Assembly: GCA_020650975.1 (NCBI GenBank)
Contig: JAIPMN010007516.1
Coordinates: 1 to 33,961, forward strand
From: Apostichopus californicus
Lineage: Eukaryota > Echinodermata > Holothuroidea > Aspidochirotida > Stichopodidae
Reading direction: 5' to 3'
Length of the DNA stretch: 33,961 bases
Every line of letters begins with the position of its first letter. The first letter of the stretch is position 1. The notes under the pieces were generated by a model. It made no database searches, was not told the DNA's origin, and saw only the letters and a program-made list of their open reading frames with translations. Made by a program: the position numbers and the translations under genes. Below, piece by piece: positions 22,672 to 33,507 of this stretch.

Positions 22672-25600
22672 GTGAGTATACGTTATTTTTTTTTTTATCA
22701 TTACGCTGTATTTAAAAAGTAACAATTGCAAGAGGATACCTCTAATTGACCACGGGAACCAGGAATACAACCCTATTTGTCCCCTCTCTCTCTCGTGAGG
22801 CCAGATGGTGACCGTTTCAGGAGTCGAGCAATACGCCGGATACGCCGACTATCTCTTTCGTCCTTCCCCTTCCCGCAGTAATAATCTATTCTTAGTTACA
22901 TTATAAATTGTGTAACGCTATAGTCAATTAACCACCATCGCCTTCACCGACAATACCACCACCCCTCCCCCGGGGAAAGACTGACATATTGATAGCCCCC
23001 TACCTCCTCTTTTGTCCATGGCTTACTGACTGCCACAGACTCCATCGAGTCCATACAGCCACTTCTCCTGACGAACCTGTCTTGAAAGATGACAGTAACC
23101 TGCATTTTAAACTTTGAGTATTCATGTTTAGGAATAAAATAAGCAAATTTTTGTTCCTATTTAATGAACATTATTTTCATTGCATCTTCAACATTGTCAT
23201 TTCGGCTATCAGTCTTAACATTGAAAGTATAAAATATATAAACAATTCCTTGTTTACATACAGCAAGTTTGTCCTGTACTAACGGAAAGAGCTTAGCATG
23301 CACAACTGTTACAAGTTTCGTCCAAAGCAGGTTAAGATTACCTAAATCAACAATGATGGTTCATTTAGTTATCCGATAACTAATTTGCATATTACTGCGC
23401 CAATCTTCCACCTGTCTCAATTGCACTATTATGATAAAACGTTTGTTATTTTGTATTTTGGTTTTCTTTATTTATTTTCGAACAGGGCTTCCGCTGCTTT
23501 CGAAGATGCCGGAAAGAAAGCTGCGGCCGAAAGGGATAAGGAAGCGCAGAATAAGAATAAAGGAGGAGATGGCGCGCATCAGGCTAGCTCGAAGGAGTCT
23601 AGCTCTAATCAGTATAAACAGAGTAAGTACTATAAATGCTTAAACCCTGAGAGGGGTGGAGTGCGAGCAGGGGTGTGGCCTACAACCCTGTTGGATAATT
23701 TGAACTTTGAAAGTCTAATGCAAAGATATTCTTCAGTCAAGCCATAAAACGTCAACGTGAATCAATGAATAGATGTTTATGCACGAATGCGTAACCGAGT
23801 AAACTGGAACCTATATCTTGATTCCATGTGAGACAGCTGGGTGGATCCAGAATATTAAAAAGGAGGGATGTGGTCCTAAGATCGTTGCAGCAGACCCCCC
23901 CCCCCCACATGTTAAGGGATCTGGGGTCTAGTACCCAGGAAACTGTGCATTCAGGGGTATAGTTAGGCTGTAAAACTAGATCTAAAATCATGGAACACGC
24001 AGAAGATTGCGATAACAACTATATTTTGAATGGTTTTTATTGTGGGGTTAAAAAGACCCACTAAACACATATACGTACAACAACGAACGGTGCTAGTACC
24101 ATAATGTTACAAACACAAACACGGGCATTTGCTTCTCCCAATCCCTTCCTGAATTTCACAGAACATCTCTGTTTTCGTACATATTTATCAGTGATGTAGG
24201 CTTACCTTTTATAACAAAGAAATATGCAGTAGCAACACCAATCCAAATGAGAACAATTACACTGAACCTTACATTCAACCACACGAAAGAGCAACATTAA
24301 AGATCTAAACATACAACAATGAAGCGTGTCATTACTGTTCAGGAACATACATAGTTATAAGTCCTGTTTGCGCGTTTTCGTAAATATTAAAGAGTGACCT
24401 ATCGGCTTACCTTTATTTAATAAAAAAAACGATAGTACTATCTTCTTTTTAATTAAAAAAAGGGAAGCCGATAGTTCACTATATATGATAGTTCACGTGG
24501 CATAACAAAACGGAGTAATATGAGGTTATCGAACTTATAGATAAATTTCAAACAGTTTTGAACAAAATTCGATGTATGTTATGTTTAGCATATATAGCTT
24601 ATATTACGGATTGCACACATGATGACCACGCACTAGTTGTATTAATGCGTAATTTTTTTTTTTTTTTTCCAGATGGAACCGATTCTTCGCAAAATAGCAA
24701 TGGACATGTCCTAAAGCAAGATAACATGGAGGATCGACAGCAAGATGGTGACCAAGAAAAGATACCTAAAGAAGCTATCGTCAAAATACAGAGGTATAAC
24801 TTGTATTACGAATGCTAATGTACCCTCTCTTCCCCTCCCTCCAAAACCCACCCGGCCTGCGGTGACCGTGTTAGTCTAGAAATATAAAATAAATTTACTT
24901 CGCTGTCAGCCGTCTCCAATCTACGTTATCTACACTACAAACTGGTAACATTTAAGTACTGCGCCCCCAATTCCTATCTGATACTCCGCCCTCTCAACCC
25001 TTCTTGCCGAAGTTAACCTACTCATTTGCCACTTCACATTTTCTTTGCCTGGAATTTCGTCTTGGTTTCTATCCCGGTGTTTTCTTTTGGATCAAGGATC
25101 ATCTCTGAACCAAGTTTCTTCACCGTCTCGAACGGATTAATATAAGTATCCTTTTTGATTTTTCAATGTTTTTAAGTGTTTGTAACGAATGAGACGAAGG
25201 TTTAGTATTGACTCTGATATATCGATGAACAGTTTTACTCCTCTCCCACTGTCCCCTCCTCTCTGACACCTCTCTCGCTGCCCCTCCTCTCTGACACCTC
25301 ACTCTTCTCCAATGGTTCTTTTTATGCAATTTTCTTGCCGAAATTGTTAAGCTTTCTGTGTACAGCGTCTTCAACAAGGAAAATATATGACCAAGTTTGT
25401 GATTTTAAAACAGAATATATAAATTGGCATTTAAATTATAAGATTTTGTGTTACATAGAAAACCAACCCTCCATTTTATATATTGATTTTACTGAGATGG
25501 CTTACTTAAATACAGATGGCTTACTTAAATAGTGCTATGATTACAACCATTTGCGCATGCGCCAACTATTATTCCCTTGCAAATAGATTTGAATATTTCA

Positions 25601-28600
25601 TAACTGTTTTTTTCTGTGTTTATATAGGCCTATTCTTCCTGTTGTAACTGAAGATGTGATATCGATTGATGGATGACAAGCAAGAAAATATTAACGATTT
25701 ATATTGAAAAACTCAATAAAGTTCTATATTCCTCATAAATAGGTAATAAAAAAAATAGGCGAAAAGAATAGGTTCGTGTTTTTATTGAAACGAAATGTCT
25801 CCCGTCTGTAATATACGTCGCATATACGTGCGATGATAGTGTAGACTGACATATATTTATATAGATAGGCTTATGCAAACAAACCTTTACATATAATATA
25901 TCTTCAGTAGACGAGGTACATTGTTCAACGGTCGAGTAGGTTACATGTATATATAGCGTGAACCGTTTGCAAATCAGTCTTACGTGCGTGCGTGGGTGCA
26001 TATATCTTATTTTATGAGCCTGATCTTTCCCTTTAGAGAATATTTTTCACTTTGGCTATAAACAATAATTCTTGGAAGCGACAAAGTTTTGATCGGGGAT
26101 TATCTTCCATAAACACTAAATATATCATCTGATTTCACAGATGATTTAGTTTATTGGCAGCAACGAGTAAAGTAGTCCTTAATTCCCTGTGGATCGAGTA
26201 AATCAACAGTTTTTGTTTTATGAAACTTGACTGTTGTGCTAATTAGAACGAAATAAGAAGACAATTTGGACAATTTTACAAGGCTGTTTATAGATCTTTC
26301 GTCAAATATATTGAAGTTCAGATTAGAGAGGATATCCATTAGCTTGTGCGGTGAATTGTGAGTTGAAAGGAATTAGCATCAAATGTTGAAAGGAGAAAAT
26401 ATCTATTTCGGTACGGATTTTATTCCATGAAATCGAAAACAACAAAACCTTAAAACAAAATTCAAAAGCCAATCTTGTTTAGCGTACATATTTCGTGTTA
26501 TAACAAAACATCCGGACAGCAATTTGTTGACCCATATATATATACACAGACAGGAAGAAGTTTCATAGGGTGAATGCAGTATTATACACACAAAAATATA
26601 CCATATATGAAATAATATTCATGTACAGCAACTTGCAAGGTTTTTGAGGAAATATCCGAGACAAAGAAAAACATTAAAACTTCAACAGTCGACGTTCTCT
26701 TGAGGGTATCGAGATGGCAAGGCCTCGGAGTAACTTTGAGATTTATCTTTACAGCGTCTTTCGAGGTTATCAGGACAGGCAACTCATAAAGAAGCAGAGT
26801 GAAATGGCTATCAAGATACAAAGGTAAGATACATGTGGCTATATAGTCTTAAAACAGTCGTTTTGTGTTTGTTTGTCACTTACAGAACCCTTCCTCTTGA
26901 AACAAGACTGCTAGCTGTACAATCAAATTCAGTCAAGTTTCTTAAAAGTTTCTCCATCAAATGAATTATATATAGAGTAATTGTGGATCTCGTTCGACCG
27001 ACCAAACACTTAGTCACATTTAGTCATCTTCCAAAAAAAAATTTTAAAAAATAAAAATGTCCAAACGATTATAGGATTTTCTAGTTCATTTTAAACATAC
27101 GAATCAATAAATCGCATTCTCAATTAATACTTCTTTAGTCCAATATTTTCCAAATATGTACCCAAATTGATTAAAGGTGAACTTTAAAGTGAAATCAATC
27201 TTTTCTAGCAATATGCTAGAGAGACCAATAATGGTCAAACTATTTCTCTTCATACGAATGGGTGCATACAACTGGTGATATTAAGTTGACTCAAGGGCGG
27301 TGAAAGAGGATTAAATATGGCGACTGGAAACCTGCCCAGCTCCCCTCCCACCAAAACCAGCTCCTTCGCCTGGACCTCCTTTGCACCCCAAAATCAGGTT
27401 CCGGCCAGGGCTGCCAGTTTGGCGTTTTAAACGCCAAAGTTACCAGTTTTTGCGTTTATCGAATTTTATTTTCCAAGCAGCATTATAGTGTTTTTTCTTA
27501 ATAGCCTACCAATTTATGACAAAAGGTCGCTGAAAATTGACACATTCCTCCAAAGAAACTTTATTCCAAGCACTTCATGGTGTTCAGTTTGAATCAAGGT
27601 CGCATAATGTAGGCCAGCGCGTCGGTAAAAATTGTTGGAGTTTTTTATACCACGTTTCACTCCCTAATGTTCAGTTAAGAGACCCCGCCCAGTTGCAAAG
27701 GATTCGCGAGCCCGCACAATGCCTGTCAATATACAGATTCAATTGTCATAAAATAGCAGCAAATTCTTAATTGGCGTTTTTTCACCCGATTTGGTCGCAG
27801 ATTTTCCTCTGCCCTAATTACGCTTCTCTAAGCCTACCACTCACCCCATCGGGATACATCACTACATCATTTCAATGCAACAAATGTTTACAAACTGCGT
27901 TTTTTTCTATAGACGATTTCGACGTCATATGTCTCAGCAGACTGACGACGGAGAAACTAAACCAAAGGAAGACAAGATTGAAGAGCAAAAAGGTTTGAAA
28001 GACAAAATAATAATGAAAACAGAAACAGCCGTTATATCAAAAGCTTTTGTGGAACCTGTTTCTGCATGTTAACTTCACATGCGACTATCATGTGTATATC
28101 ATGTGTAATGTTACATTGGTTTCTTTAATTATGGTATTTTGGAAAATGTTTTCTATTTAATCAATGTCTTAACGGTTAACAAGATCCAGAGTGAGTATCA
28201 TACAAAATACTGCTTATATAGCTAGTATAAGTAACTAACTTTGTTACGTTTTTTGTTATTATAAAGAATCTAATTTACCACGTTACCAAATCTATGAAAT
28301 GTATTGTTTTAATGGCTAGAACGATTTTCTAAGAAATGTGTATTAGATTTTCAAACATAGGCTAAATATAAATTTAAAAAACTCACTCACAATTGGTAAT
28401 TTGCTTCAGCAGTACGAATTCGCTCAAACGTAACTTCAGCCAAGATTCTAAAACGCAAATAATGTTATCACTAAGTGATAGGCTAACAGGCCTATCCATA
28501 AATGTGAAAATCTGAGTGCGGTTTTGATGATGACGATGACGATGACGATGATGATTATTAATAATAATATGTAAGGGTTTCGTTGGCTTCATCGCTAAAA

Positions 28601-31600
28601 TTTTACTCTCCAGAATTCTTTTGTTGTAAGTGCATGTTGAAATAGGCTTGAAATCAACTTAACTTTACGTCAAAGATTTCCACTCCCAACCGTTGTTTCC
28701 CAAAGTTACTTGCTCTATGTACATCTTCGGAGGATGAATACAGAAAGAAACCATTAATTATTTTTCCCTTTGAAATGATAGAAGATTTAGATAAAAGAAG
28801 AGATGATAGAGATAATCGAGCCCGTGCTTGGCGTGACGATACCCCTGAGTTACTAAGGAGGAAATACTCTGTTCATGTTGGTGAGTTCAATAGATGAATT
28901 TCATTCTTTGTATAACCCAATAGCATTACAAGATGAACACTTGTTAAGCTCATAATCCATAGTGATATCAAGATTAAGTATCTCACATGCAATGTTGAAG
29001 TATTTTGTTAGCTTATATGTTGACTTTCCAATACAAGCAGCTGTACAACGTTTGTATGTTATCGATGGCAAAATAAAATAAATTATGGTCGTGACATGTA
29101 TAGACAAAAACTAGATAATCACGCTAAGAAAGTTGTGTAAGTTCTGCGTTTAACTATGCTGACGATAGTTTAGTGACGGAATTTGATGAATGTTTTAAAC
29201 CACTTTTATCACCATATATGTACGTATCATATAACGAGGTATTTTAGTATGATTAAACAGATGTGCATGGAGAAGAATCATGCAAACATTAGTTGATTTA
29301 AAGCAAATGGCTTTGCAACGTAACCTTTTATCTCTACGCTCGAGAATACATAAGCACAAATATTCAGATTTTTTTTTCATTATTTCGGGCTGAACATATT
29401 TCTAGGATTCCAGAGTAACCTTTCTGTAGTAGTTTCTGGAGGAAAAAATCGGTTTGTAGTTCGGGTTTTTTTAAAAATATTTTTTACAAGTGAAGAATAG
29501 AAAAGACATCTTGATTCCCTTTCAGTGATTTTAGGCAAATACATACTAATCAAAACAGAGGCATTCATGGACAAGTTTCCCATATTTGAGTTTTAGTATC
29601 AAAATGCAACATATTAAATGAGCGTTGCTCAATATTATAACTTTCAGAACCAGCTATAATAGACATTTGTTTTGAGTTGTTGGTGCACCTCATAATCCTA
29701 AGTTGTTGTTTTTTCTTTCTGTTTGAACAGGGGAGAAAACTCAGGAAGAATTCAAAATGTTTCAAGATGAAATAACCGGACTGAGATGGAAAGCTGAACA
29801 ACAGATTGAGAGAAATGTCTATGGCGACACACATTCACCTAGAAGGGTCTTGGTAGGTTTAGCAATGAATTGAAAAAAAAAACAGACAACCGTCTCCATA
29901 GCAACATATGTATGTATGTATGTATTTTAGATCCTCCTGCAAGCAAGAACTCGCGAAAAAGCATTCATTGGCTTATCAAAGCCGCAAGCTTACCGAAGTC
30001 AGTCTCTTACATTCATATTTAACGTCCATGATTATGAATTGTCAATTGTCAACAACTCTGTAACTGGGCGACATACATTAATCTTGGAGTGACTCGAAAC
30101 TTGGCACCTTATGATTGAAAGGCACCGGCGTTAACCACTGAGCTAACACTCCTAGCTTTCATAGCTTTCGAAACTAGATCATATGTAGTCTAATTCTACA
30201 AGACAAATTGAAATTGAATGATATGTATTACATCAGTGGTACGCAAGTACCCAAGAATCTTCAATGAGGGTTGATCCATGAACCACCAGACCCCCCCCCC
30301 CTCCACCACCCTTTCCCCTCAGAATCAACGCTCAGAATGCATGAAAGCATAACTTGGATTATGGACTTGATGTGAAAAATATTAGCTCATAAATCTAAGC
30401 CGTCGGCAAGCTCTGAATATTGTTGATAACTTTTCCGAGGTCTGGAAAAATCCCGCGACCCGCCAAACAATGTTCACGTCCCACTTTTCAGTAGCGTCCT
30501 ATAGCTGGGTTTGAAGGGAGGTTCAGCAGTATATCAAAAATCTATGTTGCAATTTGTTGAGGGTGAAGAAAAGGTTTCAGTTAAAATCATTTTACTGGCG
30601 TCTTTTGTTTCCTAAACATCAATAAAGTTTCATTCTTCTTCTCTTTTTATCTAGTTCATTTCTTCAAATGTTCAGAAGAGTAGTGGGCTGACCGAGGCGG
30701 GATTACCAGATGTTTTAACGTTTCATTATGTAAGTGTAATCATATAAACCTATTATCAAATATGTCGGTAGCCAGGTCGGGCCAAAGGAAAATTAGGACA
30801 CAAAGCCCCCATTTGACGTCTTTATTTATCGTAAAGCATATTATGAAAATGAAAATACATTATCACATATCATAAATAGGAATTATGAGTGGAAATAATT
30901 TTTTCTATATTAATTGTTTTCAAAACAAAGTCGATATTCGACTTTAACGCAATATGTCTGGAATGCACATTGAATGATCATGAAATCCGCCTATCAATAG
31001 AGACCAAAATTGGTAATGTTCATACGGAGTACTTTAAATAGTTATTAACTTCTAAATGAGTTGAATATCAAAACAAGCTGGCATTGATAAATTTGAATTA
31101 ACCTACATTCAGACATATATCTATCTATATCTATATATATATATATATCTATATATATATATCTATATATATATGCATATATATTACTTGAGAACACATT
31201 ATGTGTTATATTTTCTTATGATTTTTTTGTTGTTCCGGGGACCTGAAATTGTTTTCATAACGTTCAATTAACACATTCAATATCATTTGTTTCTCTGCAG
31301 GATTTTACTAAAGACACCTTCGAGAATTTAATCAAAATGTTAGAGTTGAATTTAGAAGCTTACAAACCTGGATCAAGAGCTAGGTCGATATGTTTTGTTT
31401 CTCAGGTAAGGTAGCAACAGACACCTCGGACCCCCCTTACCACCTACCCCACCCCCCCCTCCCCCCGGCCTGGTCAGACAAGGGTACATTAGTCTGCATG
31501 GTCTAAAATTTTGCCGCACACGACACCAGAAATCGCGACTCGGTCTTAAGACTGTTTATGGGCTCATACTTAACTCGATCATCGCTACTCGGGCAGTTCG

Positions 31601-33390
31601 GATTTGCTTACAAATACGATTGATCTCGAATGAGCCAGGTTCAATTCGCTTCAGGATCAGTGGGGCCCTCACAACCAAATAATGCCGAATGACTAATACT
31701 TTACCAGTATTTGTTATTTCTAAATATGACGTCATTTTGAGCATGCGTACTTATTATCATAGAATTAAGTTTCAAATTAAGTGTTAACCTTTTGTCTTCC
31801 TTCTTTGCAGGGGGGACCGGGAGTTTTGTATCTGTTGAAAAAGAGGGCGCTAACGGTACCAAAATTAAAGAAGGAATCAGAGGCCGATCAAGTTAGGTAT
31901 GTTAAAAGTAACACAAAATTGCCTTAAATATGTGCTTTTTTCAATTAAAAACATTAAGTATAGTCAATTGTAATGGCAATTGGACCAATCTGTTTGTATT
32001 TAAATACCGTAACATTATATTCGCCTGTCTCAAAACAGTCATAAAACTGTAAACTAGATGAAACTCTAAAAGGAAAAATCATCGAAATATGATGTAATTC
32101 CTTGAAATTATGATTTAGTTGGATGACAACCCTAATTTGTCAATGCAATGTTCAGACAAACAGTTATTTTTTTAAACACATTTTTATGACTATTTGTCTC
32201 AGGGGTATTTCTACCCCATGCACAGATGCATTATGTCTTTATTCTGATCTGGTGTAACTGTTTTCATCAGCTTATTTAGCTACATCATTAATAGGGCTTG
32301 GCTTACTTCATGAATATACAAACCGAAATTATAATTTAACGTTTCCCATGAAAACAGATTTTTTTTTTTTATAAGTTACATCGATGGTTGTCGTCCAAGA
32401 ATGCCTATATCATCTAAATGCTTCCGTTTATTTTTTTTTCTCTCAGGTTTTGGGAATCAGTCGGTAGATGCATGAGTAAAGTCAGCTATCAGGACTCCAT
32501 TATACATATAATGGGTAACAACGTCACGGGCAACGAAAAGGGCCAACTCGTAGGTTCTTCTTCTTCTTCTTATTGTTTCATATCCTGAATAGAAATGGTT
32601 AACGGGGATCATGCGCACTTATACTTAATACTTTTTTATATTACATTATATTATATTATATATTATATACGGTATCTGAGTTTAGCAAATCACGAGGGTT
32701 CTTTGGTCACCATCACGGTTCTGATCCATTCAAGTCTCGGCACTTGTAAGTTGTAAACAATTGTTTACCAGTTTGGATTCCGTGATGTGGTTCTGATTAA
32801 TCTTACTGTCTGATAACAAATTATATCAATTATTATCATCGTTGTTGTTGTTATTGTTGTGATTTGTGTCCAGTGACGTCTACCATGTGAAATAGTAGAA
32901 CAAAACGATTTCAGAAGATCGCTTTATTATCCCACCATTTATTACCTCATGCAACAAGAGGATGTTTTCCATATTTTGTCATATGTAGCTTATTATTAGT
33001 CTGTTAATGTATTTCATGGGCTATATAGCCTATTATTATCCACACGGTAAATGCCACGACATAGTGTATTTCACCTCAACACCTTAGTTATCTCCAAGCA
33101 ACTTGCAGCTTTTCTTACGTTTACTCATTTCTTTCATGCAAACTCGTGATAAACTAGAAAAAGTAATTTACAAGGAGGCTGCCCTGCATATTGTTAAAAT
33201 CAAACCTAACACATCTGCATATTTCACCATTCTAGTTGTAGACAATCCAATTCTCTCTAAAGTTATTTTCTATTTTATTATTAATTCTCTTGATTTCTTT
33301 CTATTAATTTTCAGCTCTTTGATAGTCTAGAAACAGTAATGATGCCATCCGTTGTGAAGTTCAAAGCACCACTAGAACTGAGTGAAGAAG
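22622..33390 (+). CDS. Myristoylated-type IQ-motif protein with DUF4347-like domain (12 exons, 3' end outside window)
   Basis: Joined exons are 22622-22671, 23486-23622, 24673-24793, 26755-26823, 27913-27992, 28782-28880, 29731-29852, 30655-30729, 31301-31405, 31811-31896, 32447-32549 and 33315-33390. All eleven junctions have GT...AG introns and matching phase, giving 375 residues without a stop. Residues 1-11 (MGSGSSKKAKK) fit an N-myristoylation signal with basic residues. Residues 18-95 are polar and low-complexity. IQ motifs are at 101-111 (IQSVFRGYQDR) and 124-134 (IQRRFRRHMSQ). Residues 135-215 are charged and probably helical. From about 224 the sequence resembles DUF4347: RVLFISS, then SQGGPGVLYLL (285-295), then IIHIMGNNVTGNEKG (333-347). 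Likely a membrane-tethered, calmodulin-responsive protein; its biochemical role is unknown. The ATG has A at -3 and G at +4. The protein continues past residue 375. Confidence 0.85.
23486..23622 (+). CDS. Exon 2: polar Ala/Lys/Ser-rich linker
   Basis: Acceptor ttcgaacag, donor CAGA|GTAAGT. Encodes residues 18-62 (ASAAFEDAGKKAAAERDKEA and onward), rich in A, K, S, Q and N and probably disordered. The second base composition and splice sites are good; entry phase 2, exit phase 1. Confidence 0.8.
24394..24479. repeat. Near-perfect 86-bp hairpin in intron 2
   Basis: Left arm gtgacctatcggcttacctt is mirrored by the right arm aagggaagccgatagttcac, followed inward by AT tracts, with the palindrome gatagtactatc at the centre (about 24431-24442). 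A further 'gatagttcac' occurs just outside at about 24487. It could be a small fold-back element or a hairpin that affects splicing. Confidence 0.75.
24673..24793 (+). CDS. Exon 3: linker and start of first IQ motif
   Basis: A long T-run precedes the acceptor ccag; the donor is AG|GTATAA. Encodes N63 to Q102, ending PKEAIVKIQ, so the first IQ motif is cut by the intron directly after its I-Q pair. The exon leaves in phase 2. Confidence 0.85.
25249..25305. repeat. Two-copy ~29-bp pyrimidine-rich tandem repeat in intron 3
   Basis: Two units of ctgYcccctcctctctgaca-type sequence lie side by side. A separate 18-bp duplication, agatggcttacttaaata twice, lies at about 25495-25531. Confidence 0.6.
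26755..26823 (+). CDS. Exon 4: 69-bp symmetric IQ cassette
   Basis: Acceptor tctttacag, donor AAAG|GTAAGA. Encodes S103 to Q125 (SVFRGYQDRQL...MAIKIQ), finishing the first IQ motif and beginning the second. Entry and exit are both phase 2 and the length is 23 codons, so it can be skipped or duplicated without breaking the frame. Confidence 0.88.
27418..27438. repeat. Perfect 21-bp palindrome beside a transposon-like end, intron 4
   Basis: The 10-bp arms TTTGGCGTTT and AAACGCCAAA flank a single T. Directly to the left, CAGGGCTGCCAG (27406-27417) resembles a DNA-transposon terminus, but no matching inverted end was found nearby. Confidence 0.5.
27913..27992 (+). CDS. Exon 5: second IQ motif and acidic/lysine linker
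   Basis: Acceptor tttctatag. Encodes R126 to K152 (RRFRRHMSQQTDDGE...) and one base of codon 153. The donor AAAAAG|GTTTGA is non-optimal, but it is the only site giving the phase-1 exit that exon 6 requires. Without splicing the frame continues to a stop at 28070-28072, adding 26 residues. Confidence 0.75.
28525..28570. repeat. (GATGAC)n microsatellite in intron 5
   Basis: A short run of GATGAC/GATGAT units is followed by an ATT-rich run. Confidence 0.7.
28782..28880 (+). CDS. Exon 6: charged helical segment
   Basis: Acceptor gaaatgatag, donor GTTG|GTGAGT. Encodes E153 to V185, EDLDKRRDDRDNRARAWRDD and then TPELLRRKYSVHV. Alternating acidic and basic residues suggest a single charged helix or coiled coil. 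Confidence 0.82.
29731..29852 (+). CDS. Exon 7: linker to the DUF4347-like domain
   Basis: Acceptor gtttgaacag, donor CTTG|GTAGGT. Encodes G186 to L226 (GEKTQEEFKMFQDEITGLRW...SPRRVL). The last residues, RRVL, begin the first predicted beta-strand of the C-terminal domain. Exits in phase 0. Confidence 0.85.
29907..30156 (-). mobile_element. tRNA-derived SINE, copy B, with (CATA)n tail, intron 7
   Basis: Same family and orientation as 17851-18118. The minus strand starts near CTAGGAGTGTTAGCTCAGTGG with A box TTAGCTCAGTGG (complement of 30135-30145). It has a degraded B box (GTTTCGAGTCAC), the shared body ttcgcgagttcttgcttgca and a short (CATA)n tail at 29907-29924. More decayed than copy A. 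Confidence 0.8.
30655..30729 (+). CDS. Exon 8: DUF4347-like domain, first strand and loop
   Basis: Acceptor ctttttatctag, donor TAT|GTAAGT, phase 0 at both ends. Encodes residues 227-251, FISSNVQKSSGLTEAGLPDV then LTFHY. This matches the 'hydrophobic strand, then VPD-type loop, then second strand' opening of DUF4347. Confidence 0.85.
31111..31184. repeat. (TATC/TA)n microsatellite in intron 8
   Basis: A run of TATC and TA dinucleotide units lies about 120 bp upstream of exon 9. Confidence 0.8.
31301..31405 (+). CDS. Exon 9: DUF4347-like domain, helix and strand
   Basis: Acceptor tttctctgcag, donor CAG|GTAAGG, phase 0 at both ends. Encodes residues 252-286: DFTKDTFENLIKMLELNLEA, then a basic turn, then the strand RSICFVSQ that leads into the position of the family's S-H-G motif. 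Confidence 0.87.
31811..31896 (+). CDS. Exon 10: DUF4347-like domain, G-x-P-G loop
   Basis: Acceptor ttctttgcag, donor TTAG|GTATGT. Encodes residues 287-314 starting GGPGVLYLLKKRALTVPKLK. With the preceding S285-Q286 it aligns to 'SHGxPGxLxLG' of DUF4347, with Gln-Gly in place of His-Gly. Exits in phase 2. Confidence 0.87.
32447..32549 (+). CDS. Exon 11: DUF4347-like domain, second signature
   Basis: Acceptor tttttctctcag, donor CTC|GTAGGT. Encodes R315 to L349, FWESVGRCMSKVSYQDSIIH then IMGNNVTGNEKGQL. MGNNVTG takes the place of the 'YGCxVxxG' motif of bacterial DUF4347 proteins, with Asn in place of Cys. A (TTC)n run lies directly behind the donor. Confidence 0.87.
33315..33390 (+). CDS. 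Exon 12: DUF4347-like domain, continuing beyond the window
   Basis: Acceptor taattttcag, donor GAAG|GTGGGT. Encodes residues 350-374, LFDSLETVMMPSVVKFKAPL then ELSEE, plus one base. Exits in phase 1, so at least one more exon lies to the right. Confidence 0.82.
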
Positions 33391-33507
33391 GTGGGTTTTT
33401 ATCATTCATATTTTTCTTCACCAGAGACTTAAAGTAGCTGGGTTCACCTCACTTCCCACAAAACACTCGATTAACTACTTCAATCTCCTATGATTTATCT
33501 TCTTGAC

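Noticed and set aside
22504..22722. 72-residue ORF overlapping exon 1
   Set aside because: It is in another frame and does not connect in phase to exon 2, whereas the frame starting at 22622 links all downstream exons.
23385..23485. N-terminal part of the 120-residue ORF preceding exon 2
   Set aside because: It lies in intron 1, ending in a good acceptor (ttcgaacag) at 23485. Only the part from 23486 is exon.
25364..25395. Sequence acagcgtcttcaacaagg resembling the start of exon 4 (acagcgtctttcgagg)
   Set aside because: In the required frame it reaches a stop within eight codons and has no donor. It is a chance or decayed resemblance, not an alternative exon.
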